Positions 24,391 to 36,285 of a DNA stretch of 64,000 nucleotides are shown here, one piece after another. The stretch is from Haematobia irritans (lineage: Eukaryota; Arthropoda; Insecta; Diptera; Muscidae), in contig NC_134398.1 in the NCBI RefSeq assembly GCF_050003625.1, forward strand, positions 67,216,891-67,280,890, read 5' to 3'. Each line of letters starts with the position of its first letter. Position 1 is the first letter of the stretch. Position numbers and translations under genes: made by a program. Under the pieces are notes generated by a model, which ran no database searches, was not told the origin of the DNA, and worked only from the letters and a program-made list of their open reading frames with translations.

Positions 24391-24848
24391 CACTGAAAAA
24401 ACAGTGAACCCTTTTCCATTGCAAAATGAACTAAACTGTAGTAATATTGACCATGATTTAGCCCTTAAGATTTTTTTCAACTTGTCTAGTTTATAATTTT
24501 CTTAAATTTTAGTTCATCTATAACATTGTAGTTTAGTTCATTTTTACAACACCATAAGATTTATATACACCTACCAAGTTAAAAAGTCAGTATTATTTTG
24601 GTTTACTTGCTTATTTTGTGGGAAACCCGATAATAAAAATTGGTTAACAGTCTCTTTAAAATGTCGACGACTAGACTATTTTTAAATCAATCATTCCACA
24701 GTATAGAGAAATTAAATAATTAAAGGAACAACAAACCGTTTTACTATTATGAGAATTTTCATACATTAAAATTAAACTATCTTTAAGCAAAAGTACTTTA
24801 TTATAAAAACTTATGATGAAAGTTCTTAATACAATGTTTTTTTTTGTG
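24391..24848 (+). mobile_element. Element C copy
   Basis: 458 bp from CACTGAAAAAACAGTGAACC to TTTTTTTTTGTG. Length and interior are similar to the copies at 39547 and 40509. The flanks show no clear duplication, probably because the neighbouring LINE fragment is itself broken here. Confidence 0.6.
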
Positions 24849-24959
24849 AATAAAAATTATGACCACGTGGAACAAGAAAGTAGTTCATTTGAACTCGCTG
24901 TTTGTACATTTTGACTTATCCGTTTTTTATTCATCGTAGGTAAATTTTTCACATATCTT

Positions 24960-26200
24960 GCTGGAAAAAATGGAAACAATAATGAAAATTAACACCATGT
25001 AATGAAATATAATTTTTAATTCTTCATTTTAGCTTGTAACTTACCATATTTGGGGGCATTTTATCAAATGGTGTTAGGAATTCAACTTTTCTTTGGAAAA
25101 CGTATCTCATAAAATTTGTACCGGAAACAATTGAAGTATTCTATATAAACTCATAAAACTGTGTTGTATCGATGTGAAGGATATAATAAAATGAATATTC
25201 TAGTTGAAAGAAAGTTTTAATATAAAACTTACCAATTCTCTATTAAATTGTACGCTGAGGGGAAATAAAAAAAGTTGTCCAAATTTATTTGGGTTACTCT
25301 GAAATTAAATATTAAATAAAATTATTAAATAACTTTTCAAAAAATCTAATGAAAAAAATAATAATATGCATAAAAAACCAAATATTCTTGATATTCCTAG
25401 ACAGTCATCAAAATGACGACACGTAATTTCATTTTCGATTTAAAATGCATTTTAGTCTATTGGGAAATGGTAAATTTAAGTTATACTAATTCGACCGTTT
25501 TATGAATTTTTGTTTTATACTACTTAAAACCAAATTGAATAAGAAAATAAATTCAAGTTTGGTTCACTTTTTCGCTCACGATGAAAATTATATCGTCTTG
25601 AAATCAGCCGTAGTCAAAATGACGAAGGATGACGTTAATGTACAAAAAATAAGGATGGCTGTCCAGGGTTAAAAGAAAGTTAAAGAAAACTTACCAATTC
25701 ACTATTAAATTACAGGCAAAGGAGTACTAAAAATTTGTCCAAATTTTAAGGGGTTATTCTGAAATTAAATATTTATTTTTACATTAAAAATATTACATTA
25801 GTTTCCAAAAAAATTAATTAAAGAAATACTAAAATAAGGTATTAAAAACCTGTAATTTTGATGATAAAAAGGTCATAAAAACGTAAATATTCTAGTTGAA
25901 AGAAAGCCAATTTTTAAAAGAAAACTTACCAATTCTCTACCTTTTTAAATTTGTTTTAATCCGTCTGGAATTGCTCTGAAATTAAATATCGTTTTACAAC
26001 AAAGAAAAACATTAAACTGGTTTCCAAAAACAAAAATAATTAACAAATAATAATATACATAAAAAATATTCTTTTCAAAAGAAAGCCATATTAAAAAATA
26101 CTTACCAATTTATGAATAAACTATACGCTGAGATATTACAAAAATTTTCCAAATTCATCTGGAATTGAATATTAATTTTTTACATTGAATAATGAAAATT
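24960..26200. repeat. Degenerate array with repeated ACTTACCAATT units
   Basis: At least four units share the order AAGAAAG, ACTTACCAATT, TTGTCCAAATTT, CTGAAATTAAATATT. They are anchored at 25227, 25689, 25924 and 26100; a weaker fifth ACTTACC is at 25039. Spacing is irregular (about 180-460 bp). No ends or coding region were found. Confidence 0.6.
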
Positions 26201-26597
26201 TCAATACACTTTCAATTTCAACATATTTTACTAAATATTCTTAATAACTTTTTTCTAAACTACCGATAAAATATTAATAACTTTCATTTAAAAGGTTTAA
26301 TACCAGTGTACGAAAACAAACGAAACGATTGAGGTACGTATCATTTAAAGTCACAAACTTTTCAATTTTCGTCAATCGTTTTGTACGTAGTCACAAACAA
26401 AACAACAAACATTTCAAAAGCAAAAGAGACGAAACGGAACGATTGCTTTAATGCTCTTTGGATTTGTGTCGTTTTGTTGTTTCGTTCGGTAACGAAACGG
26501 CAATAAAACGTTTGCAAACGTTTGCTGAGCGAAACGATGACAACAACGGGACATAACCAATACGTGAAATCAGTGTACTCCGTGTCTTCGTACGATC

Positions 26598-26760
26598 ATG
26601 CCGCGTCCAAAAAATGATATATTACGACAACTATTTGAGTATGACAATCAAAATAAAACATTTATATGTAACAATGAAGACTGCCATAAAACTTTATGTG
26701 GGCATGCCGGTAATTTGGAGCGTCATCTTAAAAATATGCACCCTGATAAGAATGTGAACA
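26598..26760 (+). pseudogene. N-terminal transposase fragment with BED-like zinc finger
   Basis: ATG at 26598 opens MPRPKNDILRQLFEYD, followed by FICNNEDCHK and GNLERHLKNMHP. The ligands would be Cys-x4-Cys and His-x4-His, with GNLERHL before the histidines, as in BED fingers at the N-terminus of hAT transposases. The role would be binding the transposon ends. The frame runs into a small duplication (AAGAATGTGAACAGAA twice, about 26747-26778) and then the Helentron. No RNase H-like catalytic core or C-terminal dimerisation domain follows. A C2H2 finger of another origin is possible, but its position inside hAT-like ends favours transposase. Confidence 0.75.
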
Positions 26761-26784
26761 GAAGAAGAATGTGAACAGAAATTC

Positions 26785-27548
26785 TTTAAAAGTTACATGT
26801 ACGGGAGCTATATCAAAATCATGTATGAGAGCTACATCAAAATCTGAACCGATTTCAACCAAAATAAGCATGCATATCCAGAACCTTAATTTAACTCCCT
26901 TTACTCCCCTAACTTTGGCTTCTGGGGCCATATAAGTCCATATAGGGCGAAAGATATATATGGGAGCTATATCTAAATCGGAACTATTAACCGAACGCCC
27001 TGTGTAAAATTTTAAGCAAATCAGGGCAAGACTCTGGCTTTTGATGCTACATAAGTGCAAATCGGACGAAAGATATGTATGGGAGCTATATCTAAATCGG
27101 AATGGATTTAGCTGATATTTTGCATATTTTACGAGAGCCGCAAACCAATTGGCTGTCCAAAATTTTAAGAAAAGACGATGATAAATGCGTCAATTATCAC
27201 CAGATCGGTAAAAAATATATATGGCAGCTATATCTAAATATGAACCGATTTTTTTTTTCAAAATCAATAGCGATTGTTTTTGAGCCAAAGTGAAATTCTG
27301 TGCCAAATTTGAGAACGACCCGACTTAAATTGCGAGCTGTACTTTGCACACAAAATTACATATAAAGTCAGACGGACGGGTATACAGACGGACATCGCTA
27401 AATCGACTCAGAATTTCATTCTAAGACGATCGGTATACTAAACGATTGGTTTCAGACTTTTCTGAGACCAATCGTTACCAAAGCGTTACATACAAATGCA
27501 CAAACTTATTATACCCTATGCCACAGTAGAGGTGAGGGGTATAAAAAT
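26785..27548 (-). mobile_element. D-type Helentron-like element inside L
   Basis: It carries repeated 'gatatatatgggagctatat' units, an AGACGGACGGGTATACAGACGG-like block split by one change, and the GGGTATAAAA end at 27548. The hairpin/CTTGTTTT end is absent, so the copy is truncated on the left. Confidence 0.6.
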
Positions 27549-27830
27549 AAAATTCAAGATTTTTCTTCTTGTAAGAACTTAACGAATGAGCAAACGTTTG
27601 CGAAACGTTTGCATTTAACGTGTACCGTTTTGTTTCCTATATTTTACTAAGCACCACAGTACTTTTCAGTTTAGGTTTGGTTTCCACTCACGAACAAAAA
27701 CAATACAAAACGAAAGGCAAGTGCCGTTATGTCAGGTTTTCGTTTTGTTTCGTTTTGGTCATGTGGATTGTACGAAACGAAACAATTGGAAACGTTTTGT
27801 TTTGTTTGTTTTCGTACGCTGGTTTAATAC

Positions 27831-29962
27831 ACAAACACCAATATATGTCTCAAAAATCCAAAATATTCCATGCCTTTATATTCCCTTGTTGCATACCAGC
27901 TAAAAAGATGCAACAGCACACGCCAACGCCAACTATACAACTGAAGCATGCCAAACAAAACCAAGCAAAGCCAAAACATTCCTACAACAACAAAAACACA
28001 TGTGCCTTTATTGAAAACAACACCTCATCCAGCCAAAAACCATCAACGAATAACAAACACACACACACAAGCCACTAAATGAACAAAAATAAAAACAACC
28101 CCACGCTCATGTATACACAACAAAACTCAAGTAACATTAATCACATTCCACTATTCCGATAAAGATCTCTGTACTATGCATTAGTTCATCGCATCTGCTG
28201 ACAATTTACTCTAAGAATAATATTCGTAAAGGCACACCAGTTTATGAGCGATGAAACGTTTAACTTAAAATTTGCAAAATTTTCATGAAATGTTATCTAC
28301 CATTTTTGACGAAAATGTCTATAAATTTAATTACATGTGAATTAAAAATATTTCATTGTGTAATTTTTTACCAACAATTATTAATTATAGGAATAGTCAG
28401 TAAGAAATTGCTATCCACTTTCAAGTTCATTTTTCGTAAAAAAATATTTTCTCATACAAAAAAATCTTATAGTAAATTGCACTTATTATTTAGAAAATAC
28501 TTTACATTTCACAAGTAGTTTTATAGCATGACAAACGAATTTTTAACTACCAGTTAAGAAATTTTTTAAGGAAATTTCCATCGTATTTTGTAGGCCATGA
28601 ACTAAACGATTGCTACTTAGAATTTGTAAAATTTCCTTTCGAGTAGTTAATTTTCGTTCAAGATACGAAAAATGAACTAAAATTCTGGAAAATTCTTGTA
28701 ATAAATTATTGTAAAAATCTTCTTAATTTTAAGAGACACTTTTTTTCTGTGTTCATAGGGAGAAGGGAGTTAAAGAAATAGGATATATAACTCAGTAGTT
28801 TCTTGAGGGGAATGCGGCTAGGGAGTGAAAGGTGATTAGAAGTAAAAGAGATTCAGTAAAAGAGCAATGTTAAATAAATACGCTGATCTCCTGTCTTTAG
28901 GTTCGACATAATTACGAATTTTATATGATCTGCGTATAAATTTACTAATTTTACAAAGTTCAGAAAACTCAGTTTAAAAACTAACTAAAGCTACGTTTGG
29001 CAATGTTAGTGTAAACTATATCATATGTGTATATATTGTGTAAAACTAGGAAGGTGTATCAAAAAACATCCTCTGACAAATTTCAACAATGTTGATTGGA
29101 TAGGGTGATACCGACACTAGTAAACGGACATTGATAAATATGCATATCATCTAGGACATGCGGGTGCGGGGATAGCTAGTGGTCTACTAAACTAGAAAAC
29201 ATGGAAAATCCAATACCAAGTTTATCAATCTGGCAGCACTTCTGAAGGCCACACATGCATCATGTATTGTGCGCTTGTTTGACTCGATGTGACGATAAGT
29301 TTTTGCTACGTTAAGGAGAAATGCAATGGGTCGCCGCATTTAAGCAAAACCAGCAAACAACAATGACAAACTGAATGTCGAATCGTCGGACCGACGTTGG
29401 TCGTAGCAACAATCTGTTTGTTGAAATTGTAATGAATGGTTTTTACAAGACTCTTGTTGTTTTTTTTTTTCAGTTCTTTGTGTTTTTGCTGCCGTTTGTT
29501 GTTCATTCTTTAACAGCTCTTGGATAATTTATCATATGTCAACAGATTTGGATTGTGTTTTTATGAATGCGATTTGGAAGAACGATTATTGGTGTGGGGG
29601 TCGGTTCGTCAGCAATGCGTGCATTCATGCATGGGGAATTGCTCATTTTTTTCCCACCCATAGTGGAAGTTGATATTTTGAATAAATTATATATGACAGA
29701 ACGGAAGTTGAACTGATATAACACTATGTTGTTTTGCAATTCCTGTGAAACCATTATTTGCTCGAGTGATCGATCAAATAAAAAGAATAATCTGGTGCGA
29801 TAATTTTAAACCGTAATTATAAGCTATGGAGAACATGGACCGATATAAACCATATTTGGCTTATATGTGTGCAGACCTAAAGAAGCATTACATATGTAGA
29901 TTGTACCACAATATTTCCAACTTCGGGCAAATTCAATGAAAATTGCAGCTTTTACGCCACTA
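27831..29962. other. Mostly unassigned DNA
   Basis: No gene is supported. About 28285-28751 is AT-rich with C-like words (ATGAACTAAA) and ends CTTTTTTTCTGTG, so it is probably a related TIR element with an unrecognised left end. The 152-codon open frame at 27620-28078 spans the end of L and low-complexity Lys/Gln/Thr codons and has no domain. Confidence 0.45.
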
Positions 29963-30094
29963 CACTCAAAAAAAAGTTTACTTGGATCCAAAGATTTTGA
30001 CCTTCCCTTAAGGATTTTGGTATTGATTCCGAGCCAAAGATGCGGCTTCTTTAAAATAAGGAATTTCTTAAGGACCTCTCTGGCTTTAAATCTA

Positions 30095-30298
30095 CACACA
30101 AAGAAAATTTCATTAAAAGACAGCCAACGAAAAAAGTTCATTGATATAATGAAAATATTCGTTAATAGTACGAAACGCTACGTTGATTTACACAAAATTT
30201 GTTATATTAACGAAAAAATTCGTTGTATTAACGAATTTTTTTCATTGGCTGATTTTTAACGACACATTTCGTTAATATAACGAAACTTTTTTTTAGTG
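30095..30298. mobile_element. 204-bp MITE with TA duplication
   Basis: It starts CACACAAAGAAAATTTC and ends CTTTTTTTTAGTG, flanked by TA at 30093-30094 and 30299-30300. Other B copies read AAATCTAG at this point without the insert, which gives a clean empty site. The interior repeats ATATTAACGAA-type words in both orientations. A 3' part of the same MITE lies at 53150-53242. Confidence 0.85.
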
Positions 30299-30405
30299 TA
30301 GGACCAATAAAATTAAAATTAGGATACAGATCTAATTTATCAAATGTTTATTCTCTTTTCCTGGTTTATTAATAAAGGTACTAACGTACAAACAAATGTC
30401 AGTTT

Positions 30406-31152
30406 AACAAGTGAGTAAAGTAGAAAGTCGGGCGGGCCGAGTATATCATACCCTAAACCACCCCTACTGAATTAGTAAACATAACCTTTTGTTGATCACC
30501 ATTGGTATAGGTTTGGAATATAAACCGCATTTTCATATGGGAGTTTCGACACAATCTGAGCAGAAATGTCTGATATTATATATAGTTGTAGCTAATTGGA
30601 GATAAAACGCATTTCCATATTTATGAACATAAAGTTGCCACCATGGTGCAATGGTTAGCATGCCCGCCTTGCATACACAAGGTCGTGGGTTCGATTCCTG
30701 CTTCGACCGAACACCAAATAGTTTCACTGCAATGTGGAACGCCATTCGACTCGGCTATAAAAAGGAGGTCCCTTGTCATTGAGCTTAACATAGAATCGGG
30801 CAGTACTCAGTGATAAGAGAGAAGTTCACCAATGTGGTATCACAATGGACTGAATAGTCTAAGTGAGCCTGATATATCGGGCTGCCACCTAACCTAAACC
30901 TAAACATAAAGGTGTACATGTTTATGGGAGTCTTGTCACAATCTGAGCAGAAATGTCTAATATTTGAGCTATAGTTGATTTTGCACCTATAGTGTTAGTG
31001 TGCCACTAATATTGAGTCCATTATTAAATAATTGCGACCGGAATCCTGTGAACTACAAATACATGGACAGACAGACGAACGGATCGAATCAGGAGGTGAT
31101 TCTGAGGTGATCGGTATATATTTTATGACCACTATGTGGTTTAGGGTATAAA
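30406..31152 (-). mobile_element. D2-type Helentron-like element containing a SINE
   Basis: On the minus strand it starts TATACCCTAAACCAC at about 31152 and ends at about 30406 with CTTGTT, preceded by the hairpin region near GTCGGGCGGGCCGA. B sequence resumes on both sides. Confidence 0.7.
30636..30901 (+). mobile_element. tRNA-derived SINE, copy 3, internally deleted
   Basis: The A box (TGGTGCAATGG) and B box (GGTTCGATTCC) are intact. About 80 bp after the tRNA head are missing (ACCAAATAG joins directly to TTTCACTGCAATG). AACATAAAG flanks the copy on both sides (about 30627 and 30902), a likely 9-bp duplication. Confidence 0.9.
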
Positions 31153-31571
31153 AATACAAATTATAACAGATACTTCAAAGAAAAAAATGTTTTCTTAATT
31201 CGAAAAAAAAAACTTAAACCAATGACGCTAAATCCTCAGAATAAGTCTATATTTGATGCGTTTTTATCTTAAATCTAAAGTTTCAATATTTCAGTTAATT
31301 TAAGGACAATATCTTTAAATCAGAAATGTGTTTCTTTACTTTAAGGAAATTAGCCTTAATTCAAAGACAAGCGCCTTTAACGAAGGGACGCAAATTTACA
31401 AAATTTGTGTCCTAAATTTAATGAAAAAAATTTTTGCAGCAAAGATTATAAACTTTATTGTAATTAAAATTTCATTATTTGAAAAAAATTTGTCCTTAAT
31501 ATTTTGAAAATTTTGCATCCTAAAATTTAGTTTGCGTAATCTTTAATATCACGTAAATAGTTTTTTCAGTG

Positions 31572-32135
31572 TAAGAAGTCAAATCAGAAGATCGATCTTT
31601 ATGGGCGCTATACCAAAATATGAGCTGATTCCAAATTCCTTTTGATTTCGAATATTAGTCACATTATAGTATAGCGGCATCAAGGCGTTCAAATAGGGGG
31701 TGGTTTAGATGGAGGTTAAATCAAAATCTGAACGGATATAATCCATCTTTGAGCTTGTTATGCTTTCAAATTAAATTCGATTCAAATAAATTAATCTGTC
31801 CATAAAGCTCGAATAATAATTGTATAATTAGATATAATGCATTTGGACGTCAATTGCCTGTTTCGGTATCAGGCTAACATGTAATATAATAAATTAATTT
31901 ATATGAAAAATCACATCAAAAAACTGATCTTCAAACATGAAGAGTCGAAAATCCGTTCAGAATCGAGTGTTTAATAAAATCAATAGTCGAATACACACTT
32001 TTTCAAATTCTTTCAATTTTAAAATGTGCACTTTTCCCACGTTGGAAAATAGAAATTTTGATTGGAAAAAATCGAATATATCAACATTTTCAAAAATTGA
32101 ATATATCGAATTTTGCAAAGATTTTATATACTAAA
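31572..32135. other. Helentron scrap and unassigned DNA
   Basis: A diverged D-like unit (GGGCGCTATACCAAAATATGA) lies at about 31590-31760. The remainder is AT-rich with no recognised feature. Confidence 0.4.
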
Positions 32136-32520
32136 ATCACACTGATAAAAAAAACAGGCCCAGTCCCAAAGATTTTGTCTTTACACAAATGATTTTGGCA
32201 TTAATTCAGGACCAATGAAGCGTAGAATTGGAGTAAGGATATCGTACTCGTATATATTGTATATAAGACAGAATTCTCTTTTAAATTTGAGTTTGGAGTA
32301 CTTATAAATTTCAAGCCGATTTCATTAATTTTTCATAATCGTTAAAGCCAAGTTGACCTTAGTGGAATAAAATTTTTATGATTTTAAAGTCGAATGACTT
32401 ACGACTTTATTAGAGGTTTATCGACTTTTAGACAAGGAAAAAACTTTATGTTAGAGAAATGTGTCTGGTATTCTAAGCAAAATTAGCACAACTTATTTAA
32501 GGACATTAAATCTTTGGCCT
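32136..32520 (-). mobile_element. Element A, partial
   Basis: It begins CACACTGATAAAAAAAACAGG and follows A ('aaagattttgtctttac', ACAATTCTC-like, then 'gttagagaaatgtgtct') but with an internal deletion. The right end is lost at the start of the next Helentron. Confidence 0.65.
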
Positions 32521-32529
32521 CACGCGAAT

Positions 32530-34684
32530 ATTTATACCCTTCACCACTACTGTGGTACATCTTAGAATTAAATTCTGAGTCGATTTAGTGATGTTCGTCT
32601 GTTTGTCTATCTGTCTGTCCGGCTGTCTGTCTATTTGGTGTGCAAAGTTCAGCTCGCAGTTTAAGACCGATCGTCCTCAAATTTGGCATATGGTCTTTTT
32701 ATGTTCAAAGGCGATCCCCATTGATTTTGGAAAAAATCGGTTCAGATTTAGATATAGCTGCTATATATTTATAACCGATCTGGTCATAAATGACGTATTT
32801 ATCAACCGATCTTTTACCAATTTCGTATAATTGAATGTTTTACGACTCTTGTAAATTTCGCAGAATATCAGTCAAATCGGTCCAGATTTAGATATAGCCC
32901 CGATTTACTTGAAGTTTTGTACAGAGAGTAGGACTAACATTCTTGCTACGCATGCCAAATTTGGTTAAAATCGGTTCAGATTTAGATATAACTCCCATAT
33001 ATAAGTATCGCCCGATTTAGATTCATGCACGCAGAGAAGAAACATGATTGTCACAATCATATTCGAAGAGCAAAATAATATGAAAGGAGCTATTTTTGCG
33101 GCGACCATGTAACATTTTAACCTGCAACCATGTTGGATCAGTGAACATGGTTCTAAGAAAAATAGAATTGTCCTCATCTAAAATGTTATTATATTGATAA
33201 AAAGAATTTTGTTTGAATGAAAAGACAATGGTCACGATTTAAAATGTTATGGTATTCATTAAAAATGTTTTTCTCCTAGTTAAAAGAACATGGTCACAAC
33301 CTAAAATGTTTTGATCTTTATGAAAAAACTTTTTTCATCGTCGAAAAAAGGACGCCACTTGAGAAAAGAAAACACAAAATTAACTTTATAAACTAATTCA
33401 TTGTTTATTTGTATTTATAATGCCGTTCAAGCAAACATCATATATTTTTACACACTCTATTTTATTTCAATTTCAACAATAAGTAATTATTTCATATTTA
33501 CATCGTACAAACGCAGACATCATGTAACTGCAAATAAAAATAAATGATCCATATAGCAAAATGCATAACAAAAAACAGGTACATTTACATTTCAATTACA
33601 CTTTCCTTTTTTGTGTTCACATAAAACCACGTGCCACTTATGAATAAATAAATTAACACAAAACACAGTAAATCCGTATTCTCCGTCCATTCCAAGAAAC
33701 AATCAACACACGACTGACGCGCAAAATGAAAATTGTGTACCTGCTCAATGTTTTTATTAAATTCTTTTCGCTGTAAAAAAGTTAAAAAATTAAATGGTCA
33801 CGAAAAAAATGTAAATGTCTTTATGGCCATGTAATGGTTCTAGACATATCTATACTTAACCTATAAAAATACTTTTTTCCCTTTAAAAAAGTAAAAAAAA
33901 AAAATTAATGGTCAGGTACATGATTTTCCCGATAGTCTCAAATTCTATCATTTAAATGATAGAACATGTTTGCGGTATTTGATAACCATTCAAATGCTTA
34001 TTGCCACCATACATTTTTCTCCGCTCGAAAACTATTTTTATAAATAAAAAATACATGGTTTTCCCGGCAATTACATGCTCTAGATAAGCATTAAATGGAT
34101 GCGGCAACCATGTCCAAACATGGTTATTCTATGCGTGTATGAACACGGGGGACAAAGTTTAATTTCGAAAAATTTGAAATTGTGCACTGAGTGTTCAATT
34201 AAACTTTTAGCAATGTATGCCACATTTGATCAAAATCGGATTAGAATTAGACAAAGCCCCTATATATATGTTCTTCCGATTTTAGCAAATATGGCCAAAA
34301 TACCCACATTTTCATTGTAAGTCAAAAACTCGCAAAAATGATTCAAATTTACCTATACTCTAATTCATATATACCGACCGATAAATCATAAATGTAGATT
34401 TGCGAAATTTTTTTCCAATTTAAATATTTCCAATATTTTTTTACTAACATTGTGGTCCGTCTCGGTCATTAACCAATTTAAATTTTGAGTCTAGAGATTA
34501 TGTGAAAGTTTAAAAGATTGTGTCCAAATCGATTCATATTTAAATATTTGTATATGGGACTATAATAGCTCCCAACAAATTTGATGGTATCAAAAAATTA
34601 AAATGGCATCAAAAATTTTGGTATACATAGTGATGAAGGGTATAATATAGTCGGACCTGCCCGAATTTCCTTACTTGTTTTTTT
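32530..34684 (+). mobile_element. D-type Helentron-like element hosting element J
   Basis: It starts TATACCCTTCACCAC and continues through GTCTGTTTGTCTATCTGTC. It ends GTCGGACCTGCCCGA...CCTTACTTGTTTT, running into a poly-T of about 14 bases. Element J (33028-34137) interrupts it. Confidence 0.68.
33028..34137. mobile_element. Element J, 1.1-kb CAC...GTG repeat
   Basis: The left end CACGCAGAGAAGAAACATG mirrors the right end CATGGTTATTCTATGCGTG. Flanks are TG on the left and TA on the right, one base apart. Inside, 'aaaatgtt' and 'ccatgt' words recur many times in both orientations. Non-coding. Confidence 0.68.
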
Positions 34685-35501
34685 TTTTTTCAATGCAGGT
34701 TTTTCTCTTTTTTCCTATAATACAATCACCTAGTTTACATTACTATCTATCACGGAATTTCCAAAAGTAGTTCTTTGGTTTTCTAGTCACATATTGCATT
34801 TTCTTCCGAAATACCTTGATTCACTTATAAAAGTTTGCACAAACCATTTGTCATCAGTGTATAGAACGTGGTGTGTCTTGTCATTTTCCTTGAAAATAGC
34901 TCATAATAAATTTTATAACACTTGATAATTGTCAACACCTAACATTTCTCATTCAAGTACATTTATGTGTGAAATTAAAATAAACGGTAAAATAACGAAA
35001 CACTCATATTAGCTTAAAGCATGTCACAACTGCACTTAATTTCATTCAATGAAATTTTTGATATTTCACACCGTAGCTGCGCGTAGCTAGGAAGGTGGCT
35101 GGGTGAAGTATATTTGTGTAGTTTTTTCTTTTATGTTTTATTTGAATAGTAGTATTGTGATAAGAAGCACAAACGCACATGCAATTAGGAAAAGACGACA
35201 AACTCACATAAATTACAGAAAACATTTCCTTTTACATTAAAAATTAAAATAAATAAAAACGAAAGAGTTTTCTTCAAAAAGCACCTCATTCGCGCCTTGC
35301 AAACACGCCCATGAACAGATAAATCATCATCAGTCGCACAAAGTGTCTGTGACAACTTTGTACGACTGTCAGACCATAAACATGGCTGCAGAAAAGACTG
35401 CGATCTCAAAGAGAAACGTGGAAGTGCGTGCGGTAGTCTCATGTGCACATTAGACAATGCATTAATTTTAAATTATTTTGCATTTTTAAATGAGACATAG
35501 A
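34685..35501. other. Unassigned DNA
   Basis: No gene or repeat end was recognised. Confidence 0.4.
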
Positions 35502-35549
35502 ATGAATTCTCATATGGAAAGAGACATGAATTCTCATATGGAAAGAGAA
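35502..35549. repeat. 24-bp direct repeat, two copies
   Basis: The word beginning ATGAATTCTCATATGG, 24 bp long, occurs twice head to tail with at most one difference at the end. Confidence 0.85.
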
Positions 35550-35562
35550 ATTTGTGGCACTA

Positions 35563-35799
35563 AACCTAGAGAAGCAATATGATCACCTTAAACATGTTTC
35601 TACAGGAAAATGTTATTTTTGGATGATGACCATGTACCATGTTTGACGAAGCCATGTTATTATGAATTTGATTTCGGCAAGCATGTTATTTTTGGCGAGA
35701 AAACATAAATTTTGAGAAAAACATATGCATGGTTATCATCCACAAATAACACTTTGCTCTTGAAACATCTTTGAGGTGATCATATTCCTTCTCTGCGTG
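35563..35799. mobile_element. J-related foldback element
   Basis: 237 bp flanked by TA (35561-35562, 35800-35801). The right end ACTCTGCGTG-like (TTCTCTGCGTG) and left end AACCTAGAGAAG extend into arms of about 70 bp that are near inverse complements (AATATGATCACC... and ...GGTGATCATATT). The whole unit could fold into one hairpin. Confidence 0.7.
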
Positions 35800-35801
35800 T
35801 A

Positions 35802-36285
35802 GGAGGAAAACACAACCTTCTATATCATGATCATTTATCACCTGCGAAGCGTATTCAAAACTGCTGTTATATGAAGTACAATTAAAGTACCTTAAACGCA
35901 AAAAAAGATCTTTCCTCCCACACGAAATTTTAGACATACAACCATCGGTTACCATTTGATTTTCGCTGTACGGAAGTTTGATCTGATTCCTTCACAGGAT
36001 GTGGAAACTATTTCATAAAGAATAACTGGCTAACTGCATCTTTCTTCACATCTTTCTGTGGTGGTTATTTTCTCCGTAGCCCCTTTTTCTGTAATACAAA
36101 CTATGTAGATGAAATTATTCCCTTTTATATTTTTTTTAAATTTTACCTTTCGCCTGGACGAGGAAACGGGAACCATACAGTTTTCAAGCCAACACACTAT
36201 GCAGTAGACTACGTAGCTGTTATTGAAATCAACAGACAATTGTTGCTATAGCCATTACCACACAAGCGACGCATACAGTCAAACA
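35802..36285. other. Unassigned DNA
   Basis: No supported feature. Short open frames on the minus strand have no recognisable domain. Confidence 0.4.

Larger units (their letters stand above)
26304..27821 (+). mobile_element. hAT-like transposon L with BED-type finger exon
   Basis: The left end CAGTGTACGAAAACAAACG and right end TTTGTTTTCGTACGCTG are inverted repeats. GTTTAATAC flanks both sides (26295-26303 and 27822-27830), an 8-9 bp duplication given end ambiguity. Short subterminal words ACGAAACG and AAACGTTTGC are repeated on both sides, as in many hAT elements where transposase binds. The interior holds a zinc-finger exon (26598) and a nested D Helentron (about 26785-27548). Most of the transposase is missing. 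Confidence 0.82.
29963..31571 (+). mobile_element. Element B hosting a MITE and a SINE-bearing Helentron
   Basis: Ends CACTCAAAAAAAAGTTTACTTG-like at 29963 and TTTTTTCAGTG at 31571, with TA on both sides (29961-29962, 31572-31573). After removing the inserts at 30095-30298 and 30406-31152, about 660 bp of continuous B remains, the same length as the copy at 58550-59208. Confidence 0.88.

Noticed and set aside
24960..26200. CRISPR-like or other regularly spaced array
   Set aside because: The units are long, diverged and irregularly spaced, and the context is a fly genome full of transposons.
27620..28078. 152-codon frame as a secreted or Lys/Gln-rich protein
   Set aside because: It starts in hAT element L and ends in low-complexity ACA/CAA codons; no signal peptide or family resemblance is convincing.
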